Of a stretch of 64,000 nt of DNA, positions 30,729-41,422 are shown one piece after another. The translations under genes were made by a program, and so were the position numbers. The stretch's first letter is position 1. Each line of letters starts with the position of its first letter. Under the pieces are notes generated by a model. The model was not told where the DNA came from and searched no databases. It saw only the letters and a program-made list of their open reading frames with translations. The stretch is from Chinchilla lanigera. Lineage: Eukaryota; Chordata; Mammalia; Rodentia; Chinchillidae. The DNA is taken from contig NW_004955518.1 of assembly GCF_000276665.1 (NCBI RefSeq), forward strand, positions 2,924,148 to 2,988,147. The letters are read 5' to 3'.

Positions 30729-31149
30729 ATGATTTCATACCTGTGATTTAATTTTTTGAGCCAACCAGGAGTTCTGGCTGATCTTTTAGAAAAATATGTT
30801 TTATTCTTGTGCTTTGCTTTTTTGTTAATAAAACTCTTATTAAAACATAACATATTGAGGAAGTGTGCACAAATTATATGTTTATAGTTAGGATGAATTT
30901 TCACAAAGTGAATACATTGATGTGACCACTATCCAGAGGTAAAAGAATATTATCAGCTCTACTGTGATTTTTTTTTTTTTTTAGTTCATGGCTCCATTAC
31001 TGAACATTGACTGATCTCTAATACACATTATTGTTTGTTTTTAAACTTTTAAGCATGGTTTTACATGGATATAACCAGGATTGGAAGTGGTTGCAATATT
31101 AGAAATATTAAGCTTCTTAAGAATGCATTATAACAAACCAGAGAGTTAT

Positions 31150-31248
31150 TATTATTTTGTTTGTTTGTTTTCCGGTACCGGGAATCAAACTCTCGACCTC
31201 GCACTTGCCAGGCAGGCACTGTGCCGCTGAGCTAAATCCTCAGCCCCC
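31150..31248 (-). repeat. ID-like SINE (antisense) with target duplication
   Basis: 'ccggtaccgggaatcaaact' to 'gagctaaatcctcagcc'. The perfect 16-bp caaaccagagagttat lies at 31134-31149 and 31249-31264. Confidence 0.97.
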
Positions 31249-31329
31249 CAAACCAGAGAGTTATGACTCCAACATTTATTTTTCTTTTCTTACGTACAGT
31301 ATAATATGAGTATTTTAAAATTTTTGTTA

Positions 31330-32140
31330 GTATGTGTTTGCAGTACATAATGGTTACATTCCTTGTGGGGAGCTGGTACCTGTACACAGCACATCTTAAC
31401 TCTTTTTACGTCTTCTCCCTGTCTCCTCCCTGCTTCCATCCCTTGGTCCCCTTCCCATTTGCAAGACTCTATCTCCCTGTTTCCTATTATCTGTCTTTTA
31501 TTTTGCTCTTTAACTTACTTATACATTGGATTTCTCATGTAGGAGAACCCATGCAATATTTAATGTTCTGTGTCTGATTTATTTCAATTGACATTATGGT
31601 TTCAACATGCATCCATTTTTCTACAGATGATGCAAATTTTATCTTTTTTATGGCTGAGTAGTACTCTGTTGTGTATAAATACCACATTTTCTTTATTCAT
31701 TCACCTGCTGGTGGGCATATAGTCCACTTCTAAGATTTAGTTTCTGTGAATAGTGCTGCTGTAAACATGGGTCAGTAAGTGTGTATCACTATAATATGTC
31801 TTAACTTTTTAAGGAATATCCCTAAAGGGAGAATAGCTGCGTTGAGTGGAATTTCTATTATTAGTTTTCTGAGTATCCTCTGTACTGATTTCCATAGTGG
31901 TTGTACTAGTTTACACTCCTGCCAACAGTATAGATGGGTTTTTCTACACATCCTACCAGGATCATTTGATTTCTTGATAATAGGGATTCTTTCTGGAGCA
32001 AAATGGAATCTCTGGAGTTGCTTTAATTTGCATTTCTCTAATGGCAAGAGATGTTGAACAGTAAATATATTTACTGGCTGTACTTCTGTGATATGTCTAC
32101 TCATTTCAGTTGTCCATTTTTTGATAGTGTCTTTTATTTT
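31330..32140 (-). mobile_element. L1 LINE, 3' end (antisense)
   Basis: 'tttttatggctgagtagtac', 'aaataccacattttctttat', 'gtaaacatgggt', 'agtttacactcctgccaaca' and 'gctttaatttgcatttctct' are the reversed end of L1 ORF2 and 3' UTR. 5'-truncated; frames on both strands here are broken. Confidence 0.85.
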
Positions 32141-33038
32141 GAGGGTTTCTTTTCTTTTTAAAATAAGAGACTGTAGTTATCTTTTTGAGGCACATAGTCT
32201 GGTAAACTTACCATTACAATTTTTTTCATCTCACTTAACATCTTTTAATATTTTTCTTCTGATGTGACTTAGAAGCAAGCTAAAGCATTTGTGGAAAATG
32301 AATGTCAGTTGAATCAGTGTTGCAGGTAATTTATTTGAATTACTTTTCATGAGTTTTATATTCCTAAAATGAAATCACTTCCAACAAATGACATTTTTTT
32401 CAGCTAATGAGGTACTCTGTACATGGAATATTTTCCCCTTACAACTGTCTTTCTGAGAGAATTATATTCTGGTGGAAAGGTCTTGTGGCTTTGAAGCTGT
32501 TATTTCAGAAAGCTGGCAAGTATAGAGAATCTGCATGCATGGAAGGTTGGGGCTGGTACTAGAGAAAGAATTGGAAGGAAACTAGAGGAAACTATGTCGA
32601 GGTCAGAAAGACAGGTCATGGAGAAATTAGAACAGTCCTCATGAAGAAGAGGTGGTGATGACAAGGATGTGGTTGGCCTGGTAGACTGAGGGAGATTGTG
32701 GTGAAAGTCCAGTGAAGGCAGCAACAGTGGTCAGTCACTTTGGGTGAGAGTAGAAACAGCAGAGGAAGACAATGGTGGCAATCAGAGTGGTAACAGGCAG
32801 TTGACCTGGCAGCAACATAGACATAGACATTAGAAGAGGAAAAAGCAATCGTGTTTGGAATGATACAGGCACGCAAAACTTGGTGACTAAAACTGTCTTG
32901 ACCTTCTATTCAAAGCTCTCAGTCTTAGGATATTTGGGTCTGTTAGAGTGTGCTTTATGTGCAGTATCCCTAGGAATCACATTTAGATGTACAGACATTC
33001 AAAAAGAAAGCTGAGATCAAAGAACATATGTGCTTTCA
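32141..33038. other. Intron 4; purine-rich unassigned block
   Basis: 32500-32850 is A/G-rich ('gagaaagaattggaaggaaa', 'gtggtgatgacaaggatgtg'), similar in style to 19600-20050 and possibly the same old repeat class. No gene. Confidence 0.35.
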
Positions 33039-33054
33039 CAAAATATGCTAGTGT

Positions 33055-33228
33055 AGCTGGGTGTGTTGGTGCATGCCTGTAATCCCAGCACCCGGGAGGC
33101 TGAGGCAGGAGGATCGTTGTGAGTTCAAAACCAGCCTGGGCTACAAAGTGAGCTCAAGGCCAGCCTGAACTGCATAGCGAGACCCTGTCTCAAAAAGACA
33201 AAAAAAAAAAAAAAAAAAAAAAAAGCAC
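33055..33228 (+). repeat. B1 SINE with target duplication
   Basis: Near-consensus B1 with a 24-A tail. The perfect 16-bp caaaatatgctagtgt lies at 33039-33054 and 33229-33244. A young copy. Confidence 0.97.
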
Positions 33229-33902
33229 CAAAATATGCTAGTGTGAATGTATATGATAAGTTTGAAGTGTGGCATTAAGTGTCTGAGGATGATTGTAAGA
33301 ACAAATGTGGAAATAATTTTTTAAAAAGGTGTGTGTATGTCAGAGTAATCCCTATGAAGCCATTGTTTTCAGTTTTCTCAACACAGCAAGATAGAATTAT
33401 GTTTTGCTATTTCTATCTTAGTTTGGATTTTTCCAGACGACAACTCTGGGAATTAGATATGATGGCATTTGATTGGAACCCAAGAATGACTCAGAACAAG
33501 ATTATGTCTAACCTGTAGTTTCACATTACTGGATGGTAGTACATATACATAGCTGTTTATGAGATAAGAAGAGGTGCCGTTCAAATAGTAATTTTCTAAT
33601 TTCATTATCTTCAGAGAAGACTGTCTCTTGGGATAGGAGGAGATAAGTTTTGTATGTGTGTTGGTAGCTGTATATTGGTCAGAAGAGAGGTTTTCTGGTA
33701 TTAAAGACCGTGCTTTACTGTACAGATTAAAGGAAGAGCATATTGTGAGAATAAGAGCCTCAAGACTGTCAAGTTCGTGAATGAGAAACTGATTCCAGTC
33801 TGCAGACCTATTTTATTTGGACTGTGTTGGGTTTTGTTTTTAGTGAATATTGTTTCTTTTGGCAGTATTCGTTAATTCTCCAAAGGGGAAAGGAATTCTT
33901 TT
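33229..33902. other. Intron 4, nothing recognised
   Basis: The 79-codon frame at 33279 has no recognisable content. Confidence 0.5.
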
Positions 33903-34023
33903 GTTTTTTGTATTTTGAGACAGGGTCTCACTGTGTAGTTCAGACTGGCCTCACCCTCTCTGTGATTGTCCTACATCAACCTCCCAAGTGCTGGGATTAC
34001 AGGATTGTGCCACCACGCCCAGC
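33903..34023 (-). repeat. B1 SINE (antisense), shortened
   Basis: 'ttttgagacagggtctcact' to 'gtgccaccacgcccagct'; the second internal repeat is missing. Confidence 0.9.
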
Positions 34024-34614
34024 TCTCCTTTGGAATACAGGACAGTGACATTGTGCTGATAGGTATTGTTTCAGGTGTTCAGACAAAACATTCAGACAAG
34101 CTGTGTTAAGGAATTGGAGGTCCTCTGTGATTGTTTTCTAACAAAATGATACTTACTTTGTACTGCTGCAGTAATAAGAGGAAAGCCTATGGAACACTAT
34201 AGATTTTTCTTTCAGTTTAAAGCTGGGAAAAGACAAAAGTTTCTAGGGTGAGAATCTTTATATTCTTGAAGGTTATGAGAGTAGTCTTAGGTGTGGGATT
34301 ATATGTTTATTTGGTTAGGGAACAAGAAAAGCAACAATAGAGGCAACTGGATATTTATATCTCTCAACTATAGGATCAAAAGCATGGTGATGAGCTCATT
34401 CAGTGTATGCCAGAACACTTCTGCAGTGCTGAGTCCTAAGAATGGTCCTAAGAATTCTGGAAGGAAGTGTAATGACATGAATTGTGTTGAACAGATTTGA
34501 TTTGACAGTGTGATCATTATTATTCAATTATACTGTTTACTAAGCCCTGTGAACTAAATGTTTTAAAGAAATACAGTTCCTGTCTTCAAAGAGTTTCAGT
34601 CTGGAAATTTAAAA
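34024..34614. other. Intron 4, nothing recognised
   Basis: Contains a short tandem phrase 'agtcctaagaatggtcctaagaa' region near 34432-34455. Confidence 0.5.
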
Positions 34615-34745
34615 AAAAATATTATTAATACATATCTGTATTACATACTGGTTACATTCACAGAAGTTGATACATGTACCTAACAAATCTTAATTATTTT
34701 TACATCCCCTTCTCTCCTCTACCTCCCTGCTCTTCGTGTGTTGGT
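34615..34745 (-). mobile_element. L1 LINE 3' tip (antisense)
   Basis: 'tactggttacattcacagaa' and 'tacatgtacctaacaaatct' with a C/T-rich end parallel the 31330 L1 end; severely 5'-truncated. Confidence 0.6.
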
Positions 34746-35293
34746 CCTCTGTCCATTAAACTGAACAGAACAGGAAGGGGTTCAGTGAAAGCAAAAGTGA
34801 GGAAGCAGCCAGTTTATTCTGGATGAGTGAGAAGTTTCCCTGAACACCTGGCATTTGAGCTAGGCATTTACCATGAGCAAGTAAAGCATCTTGCACTCTA
34901 AAATAGCATGCATGCAGGATTGAGAGAGCATAATGGACTTGGAATGCTGCCAGAGAATAAAGGCTGAGGCACAGCAAGGCAGGACCTGGGGCAAGAGGCA
35001 TCTATGTACACCAGAGCGAATCCCCCTGTGACGACTGCCTTCCCCTACTTTAATGAAGGTAGATGAGAGCTCAGAAAATGGTATATGAATTTGGTGAAAA
35101 ATACATGCGGACCATTGAAGATTAGCAGCAGCATCACAGCCCAGGAGGTAGAACTGAGGTCCAGACATCCTGAAGATGCCAGCGCTACTGGAATAAAGGT
35201 TTAGAGAAAGGAGTAAAATCCTATTTAATATCAAAGGTTTGTCAGACAATTTAAGTCCAGAGGCACTCATCCTTATTTTGAGTTGCCGTGTTG
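34746..35293. other. Intron 4, nothing recognised
   Basis: Two overlapping - frames (81 and 136 codons) show no domain or repeat-family identity and are probably chance. Confidence 0.45.
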
Positions 35294-35386
35294 TATTTAC
35301 TTTTTTTTTTTCTGGTACCGGGAATCGAACTCACGACCTCACGCTTGCCAGGCAGGTGCTGTGCTGCTGAACTAAATCCCCAGCCC
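35294..35386 (-). repeat. ID-like SINE (antisense)
   Basis: 'ctggtaccgggaatcgaact' to 'gaactaaatccccagccc'. A near-perfect gagttgc(c/t)gtgtt flanks it. Confidence 0.95.
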
Positions 35387-35422
35387 CGAGTTGCTGTGTT
35401 CTACTACAGGACTACTCATTAG

Positions 35423-35574
35423 GCTGGGCATGGTGATGCACACCTGTAATTCTAGCACTTGAGAGGCTGAGGCAGAAGGTTTCTGAGAGTTCAAGGCCAG
35501 GCTGGGCTACAAAATGAGTTCCAGACCAGCCTGAACTGCATAGCAAAACCCTGACTCAAAAAGACAAAGAAAGG
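35423..35574 (+). repeat. B1 SINE
   Basis: 'ggctgggcatggtgatgcac' to 'ctgactcaaaaagacaaaga'. 'aggacta' occurs at both ends. Confidence 0.93.
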
Positions 35575-36009
35575 ACTAACCCATTGTCATTCTGAAGTTA
35601 TTGTCACATAGCTATAAATATTTTATATAAATTTATAATCTTTATTGTTTATTCTGAGCAATGAGGAGTATTTCTGCCATTTTTAGACGAAAAGTATTGC
35701 TCAAAAAACAATTATTAGCTTTGTTTATCCTATTAGGCAAGTGCTTCACTGACTTATTTTCTCTCATTTTATTCAAATAATGCACCTTATTTCTGCTACC
35801 TTACCACTTGAATATTTGTCATTCTCAAAATACTTTCATACATGTCATATTTTTTGATCATTGTTACATACAGTTGCTCTTAGTAGAAATGATTAGCTTT
35901 ATGTGTATATAATATTGTTCAGGTCCTTTAGCCCTTATTCCAGCTAGTTTTTGTTTCTATTTTTGTTATGATTGTTTTTATCATTGTCGTCATTTTTACC
36001 CACCCCCAG

Positions 36010-36128
36010 TTCTGGGTATTGAACCTAGGGCCTTGCACTAAGGTATCACTAAGTGGCCCAGGCTGAGCTTAAATTGCCTCCACTACCCAGAATGCTAAAA
36101 TTATAGACCTGCATCACCAAGCCCAGCT
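36010..36128 (-). repeat. ID/B1 composite remnant (antisense)
   Basis: A short reversed ID piece ('agttctgggtattgaaccta') is joined to a reversed B1 3' part ('gtggcccaggctgagcttaa' to 'caccaagcccagctt'); probably a deleted B1-dID. Confidence 0.65.
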
Positions 36129-36239
36129 TGCGGTTATGATTGAATTGGCTTAGTTGATATATTATTTGACTATACAGATTGTTACTTGGATATACTGATC
36201 TTTTACAGATAGTAACACATCTTAGCTGCTTTAAATCTA

Positions 36240-36337
36240 CAGTGAATTTGTTTCTTTTTCTTCCGGTACCAGGAATCAAACTCATGACCTTGTGCTTGCC
36301 AGGCAGGCGCTGTGCTGCTGAGCTAAATCCCCAGCCC
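36240..36337 (-). repeat. ID-like SINE (antisense) with 19-bp duplication
   Basis: 'ccggtaccaggaatcaaact' to 'gagctaaatccccagccc'. The perfect cttagctgctttaaatcta lies at 36221-36239 and 36338-36356. Confidence 0.97.
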
Positions 36338-36544
36338 CTTAGCTGCTTTAAATCTAATGAGATCATATATAGTTGATAAAAGTTGGTAAGAATTTTCATT
36401 GTAAAGTAATGTGCTTTATTTTGAAGGATACTAAAATTCTGTGTGAACTGTTTAGGAAATGTCATATTTTAAAATCCTTTGTTAAACCATTTCGGTATAA
36501 CCACAGGTAGCTTTGTAAAACTGGTACAATTAATTTTGTGTGGA

Positions 36545-36830
36545 AATTTGGTTTTTCTTTCTTTTTAATGGACAATTCAAATGTAGTCAAGAGAATAATA
36601 TATATACCCCTATTGCTGACTTTCAGAAATTAACACAAATGGCCAGTCACATAAATTTTTATCTTCCTTTCACAGTTGTTTTATTTACTACTTGTTATTT
36701 TAGAGCAGATCCCATGTATCTCACATCATCTGTGAATAAAGGTGGTTCTCAGATCCTCTGCTGTAGGCACTGTTCTTTTCCCTTCCATTTTGAACTATAA
36801 TAAAACTACATTCTAACTGCTTAGTCATGG
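36545..36830. mobile_element. Old L1 3'-end-like sequence
   Basis: 'atatatacccctattgctga', 'ttattttagagcagatccca' and 'tgtgaataaa' resemble L1ME-type 3' ends. Confidence 0.45.
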
Positions 36831-36929
36831 TACTGGATTTCTGAACTTTTCAAATTTCCCTATTTGTGTAAGTAAATCTGTTGTTATTTAATGCTCTTAT
36901 AAGTCAGTGTTTGCTTCATATTGCCTTTT

Positions 36930-38060
36930 TGTAGTATAACTTTATTGGGACATTGACACTTCAACCTTGAAATATACAATTCACTTACAGTGTATTTACA
37001 GTATGAATGCCCTTCATTACAGTTTTACAAGATTTACATCACTTCATGAAAAGAAAGTCTCACACATATTAGCAGTTACCTATTACTCCCATGCTAACCT
37101 CTAAAGCAATAGGCAACCACTAATCTACTTTGTGGTGTTATAGAGTTACATGACTGTTTTGGACAATTCATGTAACTCTATGAATTGTCCAGTTGTGTAA
37201 ATGGAATTATAAATGGAATTGTATAAATGGAATTATACAATAGTTGACTTTTTTCAGTTTTTTTTTACTTTGCATGGTATTTCCAGGATTTGTACATTTT
37301 GTAGTATGATCAGTATGTTACTTCTTTTTTTTTTTTTTTTGTCTTTTTGAGACAGGGTCTCACTATGCAGTTCAGGCTGGCCTTGAGTTTACTTTGTAGC
37401 CCAGGCTGGTCTTAAACTCACAGCGATCCTCCTGCCTCAGCCTCCCGGGTGCTGGGATTATAGACATGTGCCACCACGCCAGGCTGTTACTTCTTTTTAT
37501 TGCTAAATCATATTCTGTTGTATGGATATGCCATGGTTTGTAGACATAGCATAGATTATCTATATTACTTGGTGTACAGACATTTGGATGGTTTCTTTTA
37601 TTGACTATTACAACTAGTGCTGATATGAATGTTTGTGTACAAATTTTTGTGAATCTGTGTCTTTATTTCTCTTCAGTGAAATGCTGGATCATATATAACT
37701 CATAAGTTTAACCATTTGCAGAACTATCAGATTATTTTCCATAACAGCAACACCATTTTTCACTCCTACTACCAACATATAAGGGTTCCAGCTTCTGCAC
37801 ATCTTTATCAACACTTGTTATTGTTTATCTCTTTTGATTACAGACATCCTAGTAGAAGTGAAGTCTCATTGTGATTCTGATTTCCATCTCCCTGATGATT
37901 AGTATTGTTGAGAATATTTTCCTGAAAACCTCTGATCTGTTCTCCATTTCTGTAACTGTCTTTTTAAATGCCTTGTACAGTATCTATATAAACACATATA
38001 TATAAATAAATATGTAAATGCTTTTTTCACTTCGCATATATTCTCTGAAGATTTATCTAA
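36930..38060 (-). mobile_element. Old L1-like LINE (antisense), split by a B1
   Basis: 'ttcaggatttgtacattttg'-type phrasing, 'gctaaatcatattctgttgt', 'tgtacaaatttttgtgaatc' and 'tctcattgtgattctgattt' resemble reversed L1 3' sequence. Local inverted and direct repeats lie at 37140-37245. Confidence 0.55.
37322..37484 (-). repeat. B1 SINE (antisense) inside the L1
   Basis: Poly-T, 'gtctttttgagacagggtct' to 'gccaccacgccaggct'. 'tgttacttctttttt' and 'tgttacttctttttat' flank it as target duplication. Confidence 0.95.
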
Positions 38061-39039
38061 GGTTTTATATCTATATATATCTATATCAGTAGTTCATTCT
38101 TTTCTGTTGTTCAGTATCCCATGGTAGAGATGTAGCACAGTTTATTAAGGACATCACTCACAGAAAGACATTGGGACTATATCTAGTTTTGGCTCTTAAC
38201 ATTTACGTGCAGATTTTTGTGTGAACATAAGATTTCATTTCTCTTTGTAAATGCATTTGCCTAGGTCCTGTGATAATTTCAAGTTCAATTTTATAAGTAA
38301 CTGCCAAACTGTTTTTCAGAGTGACTATTTTTAAAAATAAGTGTATAGGTAATTTTTAAAAAATATTTGAAAATACGACCAGTAACACATGCAGAAAAGA
38401 TACATTAACATAAGTAGCTGAAAGAAAAGATGCCTAGCTCCAGGGAGACTGCCAGTATCCTACCTTGACCATAGCTCACTCCTTGCACAGAGATAACATT
38501 TTCATTGGCATTTACGGTAATCACTTTATTTCTCTCATCATTTTAGCATTTTAACCTTCACTCCTCTGCAATTTATTTTACTTTTCCTAGTTTGGAGTAT
38601 TATATAAATAGAATCACAAAATGCGTGCCCTATTTTTGCCAGAGGGGTATGGGTTTTTTCATAGAGCATTGTTTTCTAGGATTGATCTATGTATAGCAAT
38701 AGGTCATTCAGTCTCTTTACTGGATTCCAAAGTATGGACGTCTATTCAGTTTTACTGTTAGTGAGTATGTTTGTAAGTTTTGGCTTAGAGACTGTATTGT
38801 TATCACATTTGTAAACACGTATATTCCTAAGTGTCGACTTTGTGTGGTCACAGGGCATTTCTTCACTTCTAATTGTTAGTGCCAAGCTGTTTTCCAGAGG
38901 AGTCGTATCATTGGTTCTCTATCTCGAAATAAATTCTTTTGTTTTAAGTCCTCTCTACTGGCATTGTTATATATATTTCTTAAAAATTAACTGTTATAAT
39001 GCATGTGTAATGATTTTTCATTGTGCTTTTTTAATTTGG
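38061..39039 (-). mobile_element. Old L1-like LINE (antisense), further block
   Basis: 'gttcagtatcccatggtaga', 'gtttattaaggacatcact' and 'ttcattggcatttacggt' with repeated mentions of the same end motifs suggest two overlapping old L1 3' ends. Confidence 0.45.
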
Positions 39040-39190
39040 TTTTTGTCTTTTTGAGACAGGGTCTGTGCTATATAATGCAGCAACCTGCATTTGAACTTGG
39101 TATATAGGCCAGGCCAACCTCAAACTTGCGGTCCTCCTGCCCTAGCTTCCTCAGTGCTGGGGTTACAGTTGTGCACTGCAGGGCCTGGCT
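39040..39190 (-). repeat. B1 SINE (antisense), diverged
   Basis: 'gtctttttgagacagggtct' to 'ctgcagggcctggctc'. Confidence 0.85.
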
Positions 39191-40090
39191 CATTGTAGTT
39201 TTATCTGACATTTCCTTGAGTATCCATTTGGGTTTTTTGTTTTGTGAAATGCTTGTTTAGGTCATTTGTCCATTTTTTATTGGACCATCTAATATTTTTC
39301 TTTTTTGGTTTTGGTTTTTCTCCGGTACCAGGAACCGAACTCACGACCTTGCGCTTGCCAGGCAGGCGCTTTTGCCGCTGAGCTAAATCCCCAGCCCCAA
39401 TTGGACCATCTTTTTCTTTCTGAGTTGTACTACTTTATATATTCTGGGTATATTCCTTAGTCAAAAATATCCTTTATTCTATACTGTCTTTTCACTCTCC
39501 TAAAGATGTTTTCTGATGAATAGGAGTCATCGTTCATGTAGTTCAGTTTGTCGGTTTTTTGTGGCTTATGCCTTTTGTCTCTCTTTTAAGAAACTGTACA
39601 GCCTCTGAAGGATCAAAAGACATTTTCCTCTAACATTTCCCAGAAGTGTGTTCTCATTGTTTTTCACATTTAGAGCTATAATTTACCTGGAATTATTTTT
39701 CTGTATGTATGAAATAGGGGTTAAATTTTATTTTTCCTCCCTGTGGATGAATATGATGTGTTTTTTAAAAGACTTTTTTTTCTCATTGTCATCACTGCTT
39801 TTGCCTTAAATCAGGTATCTACACAGGTCTATTTCAGGCCCACTCTTTGTTTTATTAGTTGATTCATGTAGCCTTGTTTTGGTGCCAAGGTTATACTGGC
39901 TTCAAAAAGTAAGTTAGGAATATGTTTCCTTTTTTTGAATTATCCAGAAGAATTTGTATAATGTAGCTTTATTTCTTCCTTAAATATGTAGCAAAATTAA
40001 CCAGCACCTGGTTAATCTGAGTATGGAATTTTCTTTGTGGACTAGTTTTTATTATGGAGTGTTGGGGATAATTCTTTTTTTTTGGTGGGG
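39191..40090 (-). mobile_element. Old L1 LINE (antisense), split by an ID
   Basis: 'attccttagtcaaaaatatc', 'gagctataatttacctggaa', 'aaatcaggtatctacacagg', 'ggttatactggcttcaaaaa' and 'ggaattttctttgtggacta' run in reversed L1 order from 3' UTR into ORF2. Confidence 0.65.
39303..39398 (-). repeat. ID-like SINE (antisense) inside the L1
   Basis: 'ccggtaccaggaaccgaact' to 'gagctaaatccccagccc'. 'attggaccatct' flanks it on both sides. Confidence 0.96.
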
Positions 40091-40867
40091 GGATAATTCT
40101 TTATGGCATTCCTATACATCTTAACGTTTTTGTCCCAAAATGTCTTTTCAAGAATAGTGTAGTAAAAAGCTTTGAATAGTACAAATAAGGTCATCTTACA
40201 GGGCAAAGGTAGGTAGGTTTGCTAGTAGTCCCCCCACAGGATTTGTGATTTCCTGAGTTTGGTGTTCACTGAGACCATGGCATCCTGAGCTCCTCTGCAG
40301 GACCCCTTGGGGACTTCGGAGAAATGAGGAACTGGTGCAGATGTACTCATACCACCTGCATTGCTAAGAATAATAAAACCCTTTTTCCCTAGTCCACAGA
40401 TCTCATGCCTTCTTCCAGCACCTGTAAAACTATTACAGGCCCAGTCAGCTTCTAAATAGGGTAAAATTTCAGACTTTTTTACAATTCTTAACATGGAGTA
40501 AATTTCTTTATTTATAAGGCTATTGGGATTGATCTTTCACTCTACAGTTTTAGTGTGGTATACCTGAATGACTTGCTCCTTGTTTAAGCTGTCTGAGATT
40601 CGTTGAGGTTATCTGTTACTGCCATCTTTCTTCAGTTGCAGAAGTTTTTCAGATGTCATCCCTTTTTCTCCTCTCCTGAAATTCTGACTAAACTTTGTTT
40701 TGAGCATATGCTCAGCTGTTTCATTATATCTTCTGTACCTTGGTTCTGATTTTTTTTGCCTGTTTTTTCCATACTGTACTCTGGAAAGTTTATTTTTCTC
40801 ATATCTCAAGTTTTTTCACTTATATCTAGTCTGATATAAAACTTACCTGGTGAGGTGATTTTTTTGT
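40091..40867. other. Intron 4, unassigned
   Basis: The 90-codon (40222) and 66-codon (40609) - frames have no recognisable domain. Parts may be old L1-related; I cannot support more. Confidence 0.35.
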
Positions 40868-41042
40868 GTGTGTCTTTTTTTTGTTTGTTTTGTGTTTTGG
40901 TCTTTTTGAGACAGGGTCTCGCTCTGTAGTTCAGCCTCGTCTTGAACTCACCTTGTAACCCAGGCAGGCCTCGAATTGGCAGTGGTCCTCCTGCGTCAGC
41001 CTCCTGACTGCTGGGATTATGGGCATGCAGCACCATACCCAG
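40868..41042 (-). repeat. B1 SINE (antisense)
   Basis: 'gtctttttgagacagggtct' to 'gcagcaccatacccagt'. 'gtgaggt' occurs at both ends. Confidence 0.92.
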
Positions 41043-41228
41043 TGCAGTGAGGTTTAAATTGTATCTATTCTATTTTTTATTTCTGGATGTTGTTTAGTTC
41101 CTTGTTGAATGTATGACAATTTCCTCTACAGATATTTCAAAGTCTTCTTGTTCTTGTTACTGTTTTAACCACAGTCCAGTTTTTAATTTCAATCTCTGAT
41201 GCCTTTTAAGATTGCTTTTTTATTGGAG

Positions 41229-41317
41229 CTTTTTTTTTTTTCAGTACCGGGAGTCGAACTTATGACCTTGCACTTGCCAGGCAGGCACTGTGCCACTGAG
41301 CTAAATCACCAGTGCCG
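41229..41317 (-). repeat. ID-like SINE (antisense), first of a pair
   Basis: 'cagtaccgggagtcgaactt' to 'gagctaaatcaccagtgc'; directly followed by a C-run and a second ID. Confidence 0.94.
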
Positions 41318-41327
41318 CCCCCCCCCC

Positions 41328-41422
41328 CTTTTTTTTTTGTTTTTTTTCTGGTACTGGGAATCAAACTCAAGACCTTGCGCTTGCCAGGCAGGTGCTGTGC
41401 CGCTGAGCTAAATCCCCAGCCC
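41328..41422 (-). repeat. ID-like SINE (antisense), second of a pair
   Basis: 'ctggtactgggaatcaaact' to 'gagctaaatccccagccc'. 'ccttttaag' lies before the first and after the second copy, so both sit in one target site. Confidence 0.94.

Noticed and set aside
34860..35270. 136-codon - frame
   Set aside because: No family resemblance, no splice or promoter signs; likely chance.
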